Positions 1 through 8,332 are shown, counted from the stretch's first letter. The stretch is 11,054 nt of DNA from Euperipatoides rowelli (GCA_003024985.2 PXIH01S0002762.1); one strand, 5' to 3'. Notes: a model not told the origin generated them from the sequence alone. Program-made: numbers and translations.

Positions 1-261
1 CCCCCCCGAAAATGTCTTTGGCTTACACATTATCTTGATGGGCTTTATATGGATGTCCATTTTCTAACATAATTCACAATAAAATATTCAATATTTTGCA
101 TTCTGTTTATTTTCTGTTATTTAATGACAACATTAACAAAAACACAAATCAAATCACAAGAAATATCATCAGGTATATCTGGTTTAATCTTTAACAAAAT
201 CATGTAAATTCATTCAACTAAACATTCAATTTTCCATATTTTTTTTGCCAAAAGTTCTCAC

Positions 262-402
262 CTGTAGCTGATATATTGTGGAGAAACTAGTAAGAAGGTG
301 GCTGTAAATTCAGACATTGCAGATTTGAATTCTGTTAAGGATGTGAAGATTGTGTTTTTGATAAAGGAACTGGAAGAAGTCTGGCTTGCCAAGCCTTTTT
401 TA
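262..402. other. Possible protein-coding exon, strand undecided
   Basis: This stretch is open on both strands next to a strong splice-like sequence at 257-267. Read as plus, a T-rich tract leads into an acceptor (ctcacctgtag) and the frame from 268 gives LIYCGETSKKVAV, then SDIADLNSVKDVK and IVFLIKELEEVWLAK. Read as minus, the same bases form a donor CAG|GTGAGA ending an S/T-rich frame that includes EFKSAMSEFTATFLLV. The plus reading looks more like a soluble protein and has the better acceptor. The minus reading has a better donor but no convincing acceptor, because its upstream side is A-rich. The plus frame runs on into a poly-T stretch and has only weak internal donors such as GTGAAG. I recognise no family, and neither reading resembles the missing transporter exons. 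Confidence 0.3.
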
Positions 403-777
403 AACCTATTTTTTTTCTACCAAATTTATCATTTTATCCTCTTTGACTTACTGATACTGTACATATATCATCTTGATTTTTTTTTTTTTTTTAAATTTGT
501 AAACATGAATGCAGCTGTTTAATATTGTTATATATAGAAATAGAAAAATATAGAAATAAACTAGGCCAATTACAACAACTGCAGAGTTAACTCCTTAGCT
601 TTTCCTGACCTCTGGTGGATATTTATAGAAACAAATTCTTATAATATAGCTTATCTGCACATAAACGAAAGGCGAGATAGTGCTTTAATATCAATAAATT
701 AAGCACAAGTAGCCTGCTATCATAGTTTATCACCAAAATACAATGCTCAAAATTGATGGTCATTTTGCACTGGTGTT
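403..777. other. AT-rich non-coding stretch
   Basis: I see poly-T (about 478-492), scattered stops in all frames and no element ends. The frame continuing from the possible exon to 522 is Phe/Ile/Tyr-rich and looks like translated T-rich intron. Confidence 0.6.
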
Positions 778-944
778 AGCTAATATAAGTTTTTGAGATG
801 TTTTACAGTATACAATGTATACTATATTTAATATATTGAACTCCTTTCACTGAGCTTTCTTGTGAAGCTCAGTGAAAGGAGTTCAATATATTATATATAG
901 TATACATTGTATACTGTAAAACATCTCAAAAACTTATATTAGCT
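778..944. repeat. Near-perfect 80-bp inverted repeat (long hairpin)
   Basis: The left arm 778-857 and right arm 865-944 match at 79 of 80 positions in inverted orientation and are separated by the 7-nt loop tcttgtg. The single mismatch falls in the AT-rich part (ctatattta against ctatatata). Arms end in AGCT on the outside and GAGCTT at the loop. I see no clean target duplication, although TTAGC recurs just outside each arm with a 2-bp offset. Possible origins are a fold-back transposon (MITE), a recent template-switch inversion, or a sequencing or assembly artefact. A transcript through it would form a long double-stranded hairpin. Confidence 0.92.
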
Positions 945-1204
945 TAGCTTTTTAAAATTGGCAGTTTATTTGTCTTATTTTTTGTTGTTGTATATCTAAT
1001 GTGAAAAATAAGAGGAGAAACAAATCCTGACCTTTTCATTTCATAAAGTGACCAAAAATAAATTAAGGTAAACAAGCTATACTGTATTTTAAATGAAAAC
1101 TAAACTTCCAAACTTTTAATTGTTATAATTTTTTATTGAAAGATTTTGTCAATAGCATAGCTAAAAAAATATTAGTTTACATGCCCCCCCATTCCCCAAT
1201 TGTT
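945..1204. other. AT-rich non-coding stretch after the hairpin
   Basis: I found no gene, splice-bounded frame or further repeat. A short C-run lies at about 1183-1189. Confidence 0.6.
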
Positions 1205-1370
1205 CGACTAACCAGAATTATTTATCGATAAGTGAATGCTATGTCTGGATTTAAGAGCATGATTGAAACATTCATGAATAATCCAGTTTACGTACTCCCT
1301 AATATGACTGACCAATCAGAATTACATTATTTATCGGTAATAATGTTATGTCTGGATTTTAAGAGTCTGC
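1205..1370. repeat. Diverged direct repeat, two copies about 100 bp apart
   Basis: Copy one (about 1205-1260) has cgactaaccagaatta, tttatcgata and atgtctggatttaagag. Copy two (about 1305-1370) has tgactgaccaatcagaatta, tttatcggta and atgtctggattttaagag. They share order and spacing with small indels. I see no reading frame and no link to the transporter. Confidence 0.75.
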
Positions 1371-1467
1371 ATAATTAATATGGTACCCAGTTGATGGTAA
1401 TTTCAATTTGTTTTTTTTACCTCTGTAGCTCCTATTTAGTATTGAAATGTATTTTAATGGTACGGTA

Positions 1468-1485
1468 TAAAGATTTTGAAATTTT
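1468..1485. repeat. Target site duplication of mini-SINE, left copy
   Basis: taaagattttgaaatttt, 18 bp, is identical to 1579-1596. The boundary with the following T-run is ambiguous by a few bases. Confidence 0.85.
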
Positions 1486-1578
1486 TTTTTTTAAAAAAAA
1501 TCTGGCTGTGGCTTTTGCCAGATTGCACCTCTGGTGCCGAGCGATCTGACTTAGACCATTGGATTAGGCCCGCAGGCC
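1486..1578 (-). mobile_element. Very short tRNA-derived retrosequence (mini-SINE), 93 bp
   Basis: On the minus strand about 78 bp of tRNA-like sequence starts GGCCTGCGGGCC. It carries an A-box-like TAATCCAATGG (1556-1566) and a B-box-like GGTGCAATCTG (1519-1529), then ends in a T-run followed by an A-run. The whole insert is bounded by a perfect 18-bp direct repeat. Spacing between the boxes is shorter than in a true tRNA. The head shares the pattern ATGGTCTAAG with GTGGTCTAGG in the larger SINE at 7533-7857. Structurally it is a tRNA head plus a tail with no body. A degraded tRNA retropseudogene is the alternative. Confidence 0.75.
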
Positions 1579-1596
1579 TAAAGATTTTGAAATTTT
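1579..1596. repeat. Target site duplication of mini-SINE, right copy
   Basis: This 18-bp copy directly follows the GC-rich end of the insert (cgcaggcc). Identity over 18 bases argues for a fairly recent event. Confidence 0.85.
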
Positions 1597-1647
1597 AATT
1601 GTTTGTGTAAACTTTAAGGCAGATACGTCTTATTTCTGGTTGAAAAT

Positions 1648-2040
1648 GTCTCTCACATAACTTTGATATAGGGTGACGGTAGTCCTAATGTTAAGGAAAA
1701 TAGTAACCTCATTTTTTCAAAATCTTGGACTTGTTTTTATCGCTTTTTTATGTTTGTTAGAAATTAGCAATTTTTGATTTTAAAATTTCTTTCACATAAG
1801 TTGGGGATAGGGTTAGTGTAGTCTTAAGGTTAGGATGCCATTTTATATAGTTTTAGTTTAAAAATATTAAAAAACGGGTTATCACACCTCTTGATCATCC
1901 TAGGGTTGGGCACAGTGGCTTTCACATGTAGTTGGAGTTAGGGTTAAGGTTAGAACTATAATAAAATTATTTGTACAAGCTGAGTACAAATAGTTTTGAC
2001 TCGATATACAGAAATAGGGTCAGTAGTCTTAAGGCTAAAC
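1648..2040. repeat. Diverged tandem-like repeat with GGGTTAAGG motifs
   Basis: A motif of the form CTTTCACATAAGTT - ATAGGGTNAGTGTAGTC - TTAAGGTTAGG recurs at 1648-1698, 1787-1836, 1919-1955 and, partly, 2011-2040. Spacing is about 139, 130 and 80 bp. The third copy contains ttagggttaaggttag, which looks telomere-like by chance or descent. The linkers between copies also share gggttatcacacc/gggttattgcacat (near 1878 and 2052). It is probably an old, decayed tandem repeat of unknown type. Confidence 0.6.
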
Positions 2041-4111
2041 CTATCAACAATGGGTTATTGCACATTTTAGTGGTAGCAGTACTAGTGCTTGAATAATTTT
2101 TTTTAAAAAAAAAACAGCATCTTCTTTATGATGTAGTTGGTCCTTAATTTTTATATATTTTCAAAGTTTGTTTGCATTTAATTTTTTAACTAAGTGAATA
2201 AATAAGACCTTTAATTATGCACCAACAGTTAAACATTTACAAATAAGTCCACTGAAATTTATTTTTGTGTTTTAATTTAACTTGTATTTTAGTTATAAAC
2301 ATTATTTTTATGTAAGAGTTAAACACCAGAAATTTTTCTTGAAATTATCAAAAATACGAGTTACCAATATTTGAATTATCAATATTTAACTATACGGTAA
2401 TATTGTTTTCAAAATTAATTTATTTACCTGAATAAGTAGCCTATTTGTGTTGGGCTATTTGCTATGATTTTTTTAAAAAAATTACATTAATTATTTTAAA
2501 ATTACTACAATGGCTAGGAGGGGGGGGGGATATGTAGATCATTACCCTAAGGATAAGATTATGGTTTCCCAAACTTGTATGTTCTTTGCTTCCACTTTTA
2601 AGTGTGTTTGGAAGAGCATCTGTTTTGTTTTTGTTTATAAATTTTTTGGAAACTTAAGTTAACTTTTTAATATAAACTGTTTTAACAAATGATAAATAAA
2701 AAAGCAAATTTCATAATTTTAAAAAATGTTTTTCATCACTTAAAAGCACTGAAAGTAAAACTATCAGTCCCTTTTTGTGATAACACTTTTGGCTTAAATG
2801 TTCTATTATAAAACTAATTTGATATTCAAAATCTACAATTTACAGTACACCGGTATGTAACAACAGCTTTAAAACAACCACAAACAAAAAAAAAAATTAA
2901 AAAAAAAATTGTAACTTATAGGTCTAAATTAAAAATAAAATAAAAACCTGAACATCTACTTTAGGCATTTATTATACAAAACCAATGCAAATTTTAATAA
3001 TATTCTGTAAATTATTAATTTGCATTGGAAGCGAGCAGCATATAGAAAAAGGCACATTTTTACATGACAAACATTGCAAGAATAAATTATATATGGTTTC
3101 TGCATTATAACTTTGTAATTACCGTACTTATTTAATAGTTTTATGCTGCAAAATCTTATTGAACATTTCTCTGAGTTTAAGTACAGTATACTGGAACAAC
3201 AAATTCTGTTTCCTAAATGAATCAGAGCTAAGGCTAATTTCATAAAATTGAAAAATTTATTTTAGAATCTGAAAATGCTCACCTTAAGATTTAAAATGAC
3301 TATTATCTAAAAAATATGAGCTTTAGAAGCAGAAGCATGCTGTAAACTAGAAAAGAAAACTAATTAAATTTCCGATGAACTACATCATCATGCAATGTGA
3401 CGTCTATATGCAAAAATGAAAAACATAGTGTATAAAAGAGTTGGGCTATGTGATCAAATTAATAACTTACTATTCAATGTTAAAAAAAACAAGCTAGCTT
3501 TATAAGCTATCGTTCACTAGGTAGAGTAAGTACTTTCAGACTTGCAGGCAAATAGGCCCAGTTTTGAATACAATAAGCATTACTGTATCAACTTCATATT
3601 TTTAATTTTTTATACAAGAATATAGGATTATGTTTTCTTCAGAAGATGTCACATGACATCCGTGCCGTAAGCAGCATTCAAACTTGCAATATTTCGGTTG
3701 GGAGCCTGCCTTCTTGCCAATTGATCCATCGAGACATCGACCCTTTTTTTAATTTATCTTTCAATTTTGGTTGAAATGTTATGTAGCTTTTCTTTTACAA
3801 TTTGAAATCTTATTTATCTCTCAGGATGTCGTAACTGATCAAGAGAACTGTTTTGGACATTTTTGTTTTACATTATTACATCTTAGAAATGAATAAAGTT
3901 CCTTTTCCAATATATGCAACCTCCCCCCCCCCCCCAAAAAAAAAAAATTACTGCATAAGTGAATAACATAAAATGCTTATTTCTACTAACATAAAAATAA
4001 CCCTCTCCTTAAAAAAAAAAAAAGACAATACATTTAAATTAAACATAGTTCAAATATGCCTATAATAAATATTCTAAAATCAATATTACTAAAAATTGTA
4101 AAATGGTTTAC
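2041..4111. other. Non-coding stretch, probably intron downstream of the transporter exon
   Basis: The donor at 4111 opens this intron on the minus strand. The next exon should encode TM11 and TM12 (about 90-100 residues), but no frame here looks like it. The 95-codon minus frame at 2956-3243 is Ile/Leu/Cys/Lys-rich without the expected motifs. T-then-A runs lie at 2097-2114 and 2468-2481. A slightly GC-richer patch at 3650-3740 has only very short frames. Confidence 0.6.
3923..3947. repeat. Homopolymer block C13 A12
   Basis: Thirteen C are followed directly by twelve A. Other runs in the window are G10 at 2520-2529 and C12 at 9919-9930. They are assembly-sensitive, and their lengths should be treated as approximate. 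Confidence 0.85.
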
Positions 4112-5173
4112 CTGCTGTCGCACCAAATATCGCTGCATATATTCCCAGAGTAACAAATGTTGTGCACATCACACTAAGAGCAGTCGTTGCTCCACACAGT
4201 GTTAATACTCCATTGTAAAGCCAAAGTCTATTGATATATTTTTTATCTGAGATGTACCCTAATATAACTCTACTAATGGTATTAGCTATACCAACAATTA
4301 AGATTAAATTGGTGGCCTCATTATGAGACAGTTTAAGACTAAGACCTCGATCAGTCAAATAAAAAAAAGGCACATAAAAACCCATACTAGTTAAAAAATT
4401 AGAAATTGCATATAATAAAAAAATAGGATCTTTCAACAAAGAAAGATCCATCATTTGATGGAGAGCGTCCGCCATCGCCCTGGAACAGTGAAGGCACTTA
4501 ATAACTTTCCATTCTTTTTCTGGTGGTAGTGGTTGAGAAAGAGATGCAACACTAGCAGTATACAAATCTGGATTGGATCTAAATTGTGGTATATTCAACA
4601 AGCTAGCACTGTAGAAAATGTCTTTTCTATACATAGGCCCCAAAGATATACTATCTGATGCCTTTTTGGGGGGACTTGGTTGCTCTTGCCAAAGGACACT
4701 TAAATTGGAGCTAATACTTCGATGAAATGTAGGACTCGGGATCGACAACAAATTACGAGTCTCACGTTGCTTGCAACCATCCAAATTGTGGCTTGAAACC
4801 TCTCCATTGGGTATTATTCCATTAGTTATAGGTCCATTAGATTCGATTGTATTATTAAATTTTATTGCAATAACCCGTTCAGTTTCAAGCTCACTTTCTG
4901 AAACTAATCGTACTCGCTTCTTTTTCTCTTTCGCAGGCTCAAGAGGCCGCATTAGAGCCCCTAATACAGTGCAGTTTAAAATAAGGCCAGCAAGAATAAA
5001 CAAAGATCCTTTCCATGAGTAAGTCTCAATTAAAAATTGGGTAAATGGAGCAAAAATAAATGTTCCAATCCCAGATCCACATACTGCAATTCCTGTGGCA
5101 AAAGCACGCCTTTTCTCAAAGTAGTATGTCACACTTACAATTGCAGGCAAGTAAATAAGTCCAAATCCCAAGC
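4112..5173 (-). CDS. Internal exon of SLC16-type (monocarboxylate transporter-like) membrane transporter, partial
   Basis: Seen: one open frame of 353 codons plus split codons, with an acceptor (cattctag) just before 5173 and a donor (GTAAAC) from 4111. Both junctions are phase 1. The start is a splice junction, not an ATG; the first full codon is TTG at 5171. Rough positions: end of TM4 at 1-18 (GFGLIYLPA), the [16 protein letters not shown] signature at 21-36 in TM5, TM6 at 55-74 ending ALMRP, a hydrophilic loop at 75-243 with [13 protein letters not shown] at 183-195, TM7 at 245-272, TM8 at 285-307, TM9 at 315-338 and the start of TM10. Known: these are SLC16 hallmarks, and the loop motif suits MCT12/MCT14-like members. 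TM8 reads N297 then R301, where MCT1 has an essential Asp and Arg, so proton-coupled lactate transport should not be assumed. Expected location is the plasma membrane; the substrate cannot be read. TM1-4 and TM11-12 lie in other exons. Confidence 0.93.
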
Positions 5174-5772
5174 CTAGAATGAAAAAAAATAATTTAAAAC
5201 AAATATAAATTGAAAAAATTGTGTAATTCTAAAAATAATAAATACGCTACCTAAAAATTATAATAATTTGCAAAAAAAATTAATATTTTTCTTCTTCTTT
5301 AATTAAATAAGAAATAAAGCATAGGCCCTTATGTAAATTAAAAATCAAATAGAAACAAAATTATCATCACGATTAAGGATCATTTGTATTTTTTCAAAAC
5401 AAATATCCGTTTCGTTTTTCTTTTTAATGATTGTGAAATTAATATTGTATCAAGCGAGCATTTAATTAAAATATTTTATGCAGAATTCCTCCCTTTCTCA
5501 TGAAAGCCAAAACAAAATTTTTATCGCTATAAGTTCTTAACAATTAATGACAGTAGTCGGTTTGCAGAAGAACCATTCCTAGTTATTCAAAGAATCTATT
5601 CCATCTTAAAAATAAACAAACATTCAATCAAAGTGGGCAGCTTTCAGTGGATATTTGTTTATTGTAATTATTGCCCCGAATTAAAGACTAATTTCAAAGT
5701 TAACTAGTCGTCTATGTCGATTAAAAATCAATTTTCTTCACCTTTAGTTAAAAGATATAAAACACATTTTGC
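5174..5772 (-). other. Intron upstream of the transporter exon, nearest part
   Basis: A T-rich acceptor tract (minus strand attttttttcattctag) adjoins the exon. Otherwise the stretch is AT-rich with no open frame, splice-bounded TM-like segment or element ends. Confidence 0.65.
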
Positions 5773-5930
5773 AAAAAAAAAAAATCACTAGATTTTGCTG
5801 CTATAAAACACTAATTTTTGAAAAAAAAAAAAATACTAAATTTTGCTATAAAACTAATTTTGAAAAAAAAAAAAAAAATCACTAGATTTTGCTATAAAAC
5901 ACTAATTTTACAAAAAAAAAAATCACTAAA
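5773..5930. repeat. A-rich minisatellite, about 3.4 copies of a 42-49 bp unit
   Basis: Each unit is an A-run (11-16 A), then ATCACTAGATTTTGCT, then ATAAAACACTAATTTT. Units start at about 5773, 5821, 5863 and 5912; the last is partial. The second unit has lost parts of both motifs. The sequence lies in the intron just downstream of the gypsy-like LTR (minus-strand sense). Confidence 0.85.
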
Positions 5931-6002
5931 TGAATTGTTTAACCAAATTATAAACATTTTGATTTCATATTTTGTCTTGGAATAAATAATTTAAAGACAT
6001 AT

Positions 6003-6239
6003 CTTTAGTAACTACAAGAAAGAAGGAAACTGGATAATCTTAAACTTGTTTATTGGAGGATAAAAGGAACAACAATTAAAGAGCCCAAAAACCTAGGTCT
6101 CTTAACTACAGAATTAGAATAAGAAGAACAAGCTTATCTTTTTTGTAGCATACTGCTATAGGCAGGTTGCATACGCAACTGTTCGAAAGGTTATATTGAT
6201 ATTTATGCTATCGATATTCTATGTGGTAACAAACCCACA
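6003..6239 (-). mobile_element. Probable 3' LTR of a Ty3/gypsy-like retrotransposon
   Basis: On the minus strand a polypurine tract AAGGGAGGGG (6243-6252) is followed three bases later by TGTGGGTTTGTTACCACA at 6239. This is the usual layout of a 3' LTR start. Within the putative LTR, AATAAA (6049-6054) could serve as polyadenylation signal. The far end is not clear: I find no matching CA terminus near 6003, so the LTR may be truncated there. No second LTR is in the window. Confidence 0.55.
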
Positions 6240-6512
6240 ATACCCCTCCCTTAATGTTTGTAAATAAGGTGGTCTCCGGGGCCTAGTGTAGTGTCTCATG
6301 GGGGCACTAAGAGGAAGGTTTGCTTCCGGGTTTGGTGCTATAGAAGGTGTGGCTGTCTGAGAGGCAGTGGGTGCTAAGTCTAGTGGTATGGGAGGCGATG
6401 GTGTGGCTAGCTGACCTCTGTGGTCCAGAATGGATGAGTCAGGTTGCGAGACAGTGGTCAAGAGATATGATGTCGTAACCGATTTTAAATTGCCTTGAAA
6501 ATTGTATTTTAA
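6219..6512 (-). pseudogene. C-terminal tail of a gypsy-like pol polyprotein (fragment)
   Basis: An open frame of about 95 codons, with no usable start of its own, is rich in Pro, Ser and Thr. It contains PSPPIPLDLAPTA, then the basic motif MRHYTRPRRPPYLQTL, and ends a few codons into the LTR. A basic R-S/Y-T-R..R.PP motif just before the polypurine tract is typical of the end of gypsy integrases. A region like NLKSVTTSYLL at its start may correspond to the end of the integrase core. The protein is unlike the neighbouring LINE frames and is clearly more GC-rich than its surroundings. The remainder of the element is absent, so it is not functional. The assignment rests on layout plus motif. Confidence 0.5.
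6243..6252 (-). other. Polypurine tract (plus-strand primer site) of the gypsy-like element
   Basis: AAGGGAGGGG on the minus strand lies three bases before the TGTGGG start of the LTR. In LTR retrotransposons such a tract resists RNase H and primes second-strand synthesis. Confidence 0.55.
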
Positions 6513-6639
6513 CTATATTTATCAATTACAAAAAAAAACAACTAATTCACTAATTTGTGCAAGTAAACTTCATTTTTTCGGAGAGCGAATACATAGTTAT
6601 ACAGTACATTTGGTCTCTGTAAGTCTTAATTTTTATTCA

Positions 6640-7074
6640 AGTTTAAATAATAATAATAATGAGAGAATGTAGATCCCCGTTGAAGTCCAATATTTATAAA
6701 ATTAATAGCAGACATTATTCCATTTATATTGGTTATAATCATTCTATCCGTCAGAAAATGTTTACCGGTAATCCAATTTATTAGAAGAATGTAATGGTTG
6801 AATGAATTAAATGCTGAGTTTATATCTATAAATATCACATCTGAGGGAATTCCCTTTTCAAATCCCTAGTTTAAGATGAATATAGTAAAATCCCCAGATT
6901 AGAAATAGTGGATATATTCTTATGAAATCCATGTATCAAATCCGAGAAGATAAGAAAATCCTCTATTCACAAGTTTAAAAGCTTTAGAATTTGTTTTTCA
7001 TATATTTTACCAGTTGCTGACAAATTTGTAATAGGACCTTTTTTAAATTTAGGGAGAATAGTACCCCATTTTCA
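6640..7074 (-). pseudogene. LINE reverse transcriptase, fingers and first palm motif only
   Basis: Minus-strand frames give KWGTILPKFKKG, NLSATGKIYEKQIL, a region like GF..ST near 6900 (HKNISTISNLG) and DVIFIDINSAFNSFNH with the first catalytic Asp. FLTDR and NGIMSAINFINIGLQRGS follow. These match in order the fingers, motif A and motif B blocks of jockey/CR1-type reverse transcriptases. Motif B is damaged (LQRGS where PQGS is usual). The catalytic Asp pair and thumb are absent, so the enzyme is truncated. In-frame stops occur at 6967-6969 and between the blocks. Confidence 0.82.
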
Positions 7075-7522
7075 ATCGCTTATAATTTTGTCATATAATA
7101 AATAAGTAACTTATTTGATAAAAGTATGGAAAAAAATAGAAGGCATTTTTTTTTTATAAAATACATGGATAATCCCTCCTCTCTAAATTTTTTAGAATTA
7201 TTTATATCTACAATTACATAATCATTTCTTTTAATTCTGTCTTTATCTCTACTAGCAACTAAGCAGGTTACATGGGCATCAAACATTTTTTTTTGTTTAA
7301 GCCCTTTTTATCACCATTTAAAGTTTCTAATAGTTCCCATGCCGATCTTTTAAGCCCGTAAAAAAAATAGTTTTGAATATGCCCGTTAGATGGTGCTGTT
7401 ACCGGCTTGGGACCACAATCATATTCCAATTATGATAGAATTTTATGATGGTTTCATCTTTGAGAATAATAGTTGTTTAAACTCATTTGCAATGTCTTTA
7501 CCATTATATAATATTTTTTTAT

Positions 7523-7532
7523 CAATTAGAAT
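7523..7532. repeat. Target site duplication of SINE, left copy
   Basis: CAATTAGAAT lies next to the A-rich tail and is identical to 7858-7867 beside the SINE head. Because of the adjoining T/A runs the duplication could be a few bases longer. Confidence 0.85.
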
Positions 7533-7857
7533 TTTTTTTAAAAAAGAAATATGTTCTACTCCACACGGGGGGAGTAAAACAGACCTTTATTTACATATGT
7601 TCAAACAATATATATTTTAGAATATTGCCTTGCAGTAACGTGTTCTGTATTCAAGTGTTCGGGGAAAAATCCATTGCATTATTGATTCCAGAGTTTCTAA
7701 GAGAAGAGAACGAGAAGAAATCCCCGGTGCATACTGGTGGCGAAAGAAACTTGTCATGTTCCAGCGCTGGGGCTACCCAGAATCGAACCTTCGACCCCTT
7801 ATTTGCACTAGCTCCAGCAGCCAACAGCCTAGACCACTGTACTATCGGAGCTGTACA
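7533..7857 (-). mobile_element. tRNA-derived SINE, full length, 325 bp
   Basis: On the minus strand the head contains a good A box (TAGTACAGTGG, 7834-7844) and B box (GGTTCGATTCT, 7779-7789), the internal RNA polymerase III promoter of a tRNA. The acceptor and T stems do not pair fully, so this is a tRNA-like head and not a working tRNA gene. A tRNA-unrelated body follows, with AATAAA near 7585, then a tail of T6A7 at about 7533-7545. A perfect 10-bp direct repeat, attctaattg on the minus strand, flanks it. It interrupts the LINE linker, so it is younger than the LINE. It encodes no protein and would need a LINE's enzymes to move. I do not recognise a named family. Confidence 0.88.
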
Positions 7858-7867
7858 CAATTAGAAT
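7858..7867. repeat. Target site duplication of SINE, right copy
   Basis: CAATTAGAAT adjoins the 5' end of the SINE (TGTACAGCTCC on the minus strand). Confidence 0.85.
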
Positions 7868-8306
7868 ATTATTTATAAAGTTGTAGATAGCTTTTCTTTT
7901 TTTTATTAGATTTTGCTTTTTGTAAATCTTTTTTTCAAAAGTTTTCTTTTTACTTTTTTCATAAAATTTATTTCACTGTAATTTATAATTTTTAAATGAA
8001 TTTATATTTTTATTTAAAATAAATAATTTAAATAGTTGATTTCTATGCTTTATAGCTGAAATTGTTTATCTGCCCATTTCTTTCTGGTTCTAGCCTTATT
8101 TTTTTTATGTAATGATTTTTTATATTATTGTGTATAATATTTTTTTATATTACATACATTTTGTCCTAATCTTTATCTAATGTATCCCTATGAATAAACA
8201 AATCATCTAAATTTAAAGAATTTATTTCATTATTTATTTTAGTATAGTTTGCATTGCCAAAATTATTTGTTTCTGTATTGATTACAATGATTAAATTTTA
8301 GAACTA

Positions 8307-8314
8307 CCTCTATT
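8307..8314. repeat. Target site duplication of hAT element, left copy
   Basis: CCTCTATT lies immediately before the terminal CAGGG and is identical to 9068-9075. The bases beyond it differ (a on the left, g on the right end of the element), so the repeat is exactly 8 bp. Confidence 0.9.
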
Positions 8315-8332
8315 CAGGGCTCGAAATTAGTG

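Noticed and set aside
1936-1954. Interstitial telomere array
   Set aside because: Only one or two GGGTTA-like words occur per block within diverged longer repeats, so there is no true tandem hexamer array.
2956-3243. 95-codon minus-strand frame, tested as the missing TM11-TM12 exon
   Set aside because: It lacks the glycine-rich SLC16 motifs, has no good acceptor, and its composition looks like translated AT-rich intron.
3650-3740. Minus-strand mini-frame with SMDQLARRQAPNRNIAS ending in a stop, considered as a C-terminal exon
   Set aside because: The acceptor side is A-rich without a pyrimidine tract, and no TM11-TM12 exon lies between it and 4112. It is too short to trust.
4771-5022. Plus-strand open frame opposite the transporter exon
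   Set aside because: It is the antisense shadow of the SLC16-like exon; it has no family resemblance and no splice context.
5773-5930. CRISPR-like array
   Set aside because: Units are contiguous A-rich repeats without unique spacers, in a eukaryotic intron; it is a minisatellite.
7080-7286. 68-codon minus-strand frame as an independent gene
   Set aside because: It lies between LINE linker and reverse transcriptase blocks on the same strand and is best read as part of the decayed LINE.
7770-7857. A functional tRNA gene on the minus strand
   Set aside because: A and B boxes are good, but the acceptor stem and T stem do not pair, and the sequence continues into a SINE body and A-rich tail.
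7651-7860. Minus-strand 69-codon frame across the SINE head
   Set aside because: It is the translation of a tRNA-like promoter region and SINE body; the bounded insertion explains the sequence.
7390-7864. Plus-strand frames over the SINE and LINE linker
   Set aside because: They run antisense through the tRNA-derived SINE and the LINE remnants, so they are not genes.
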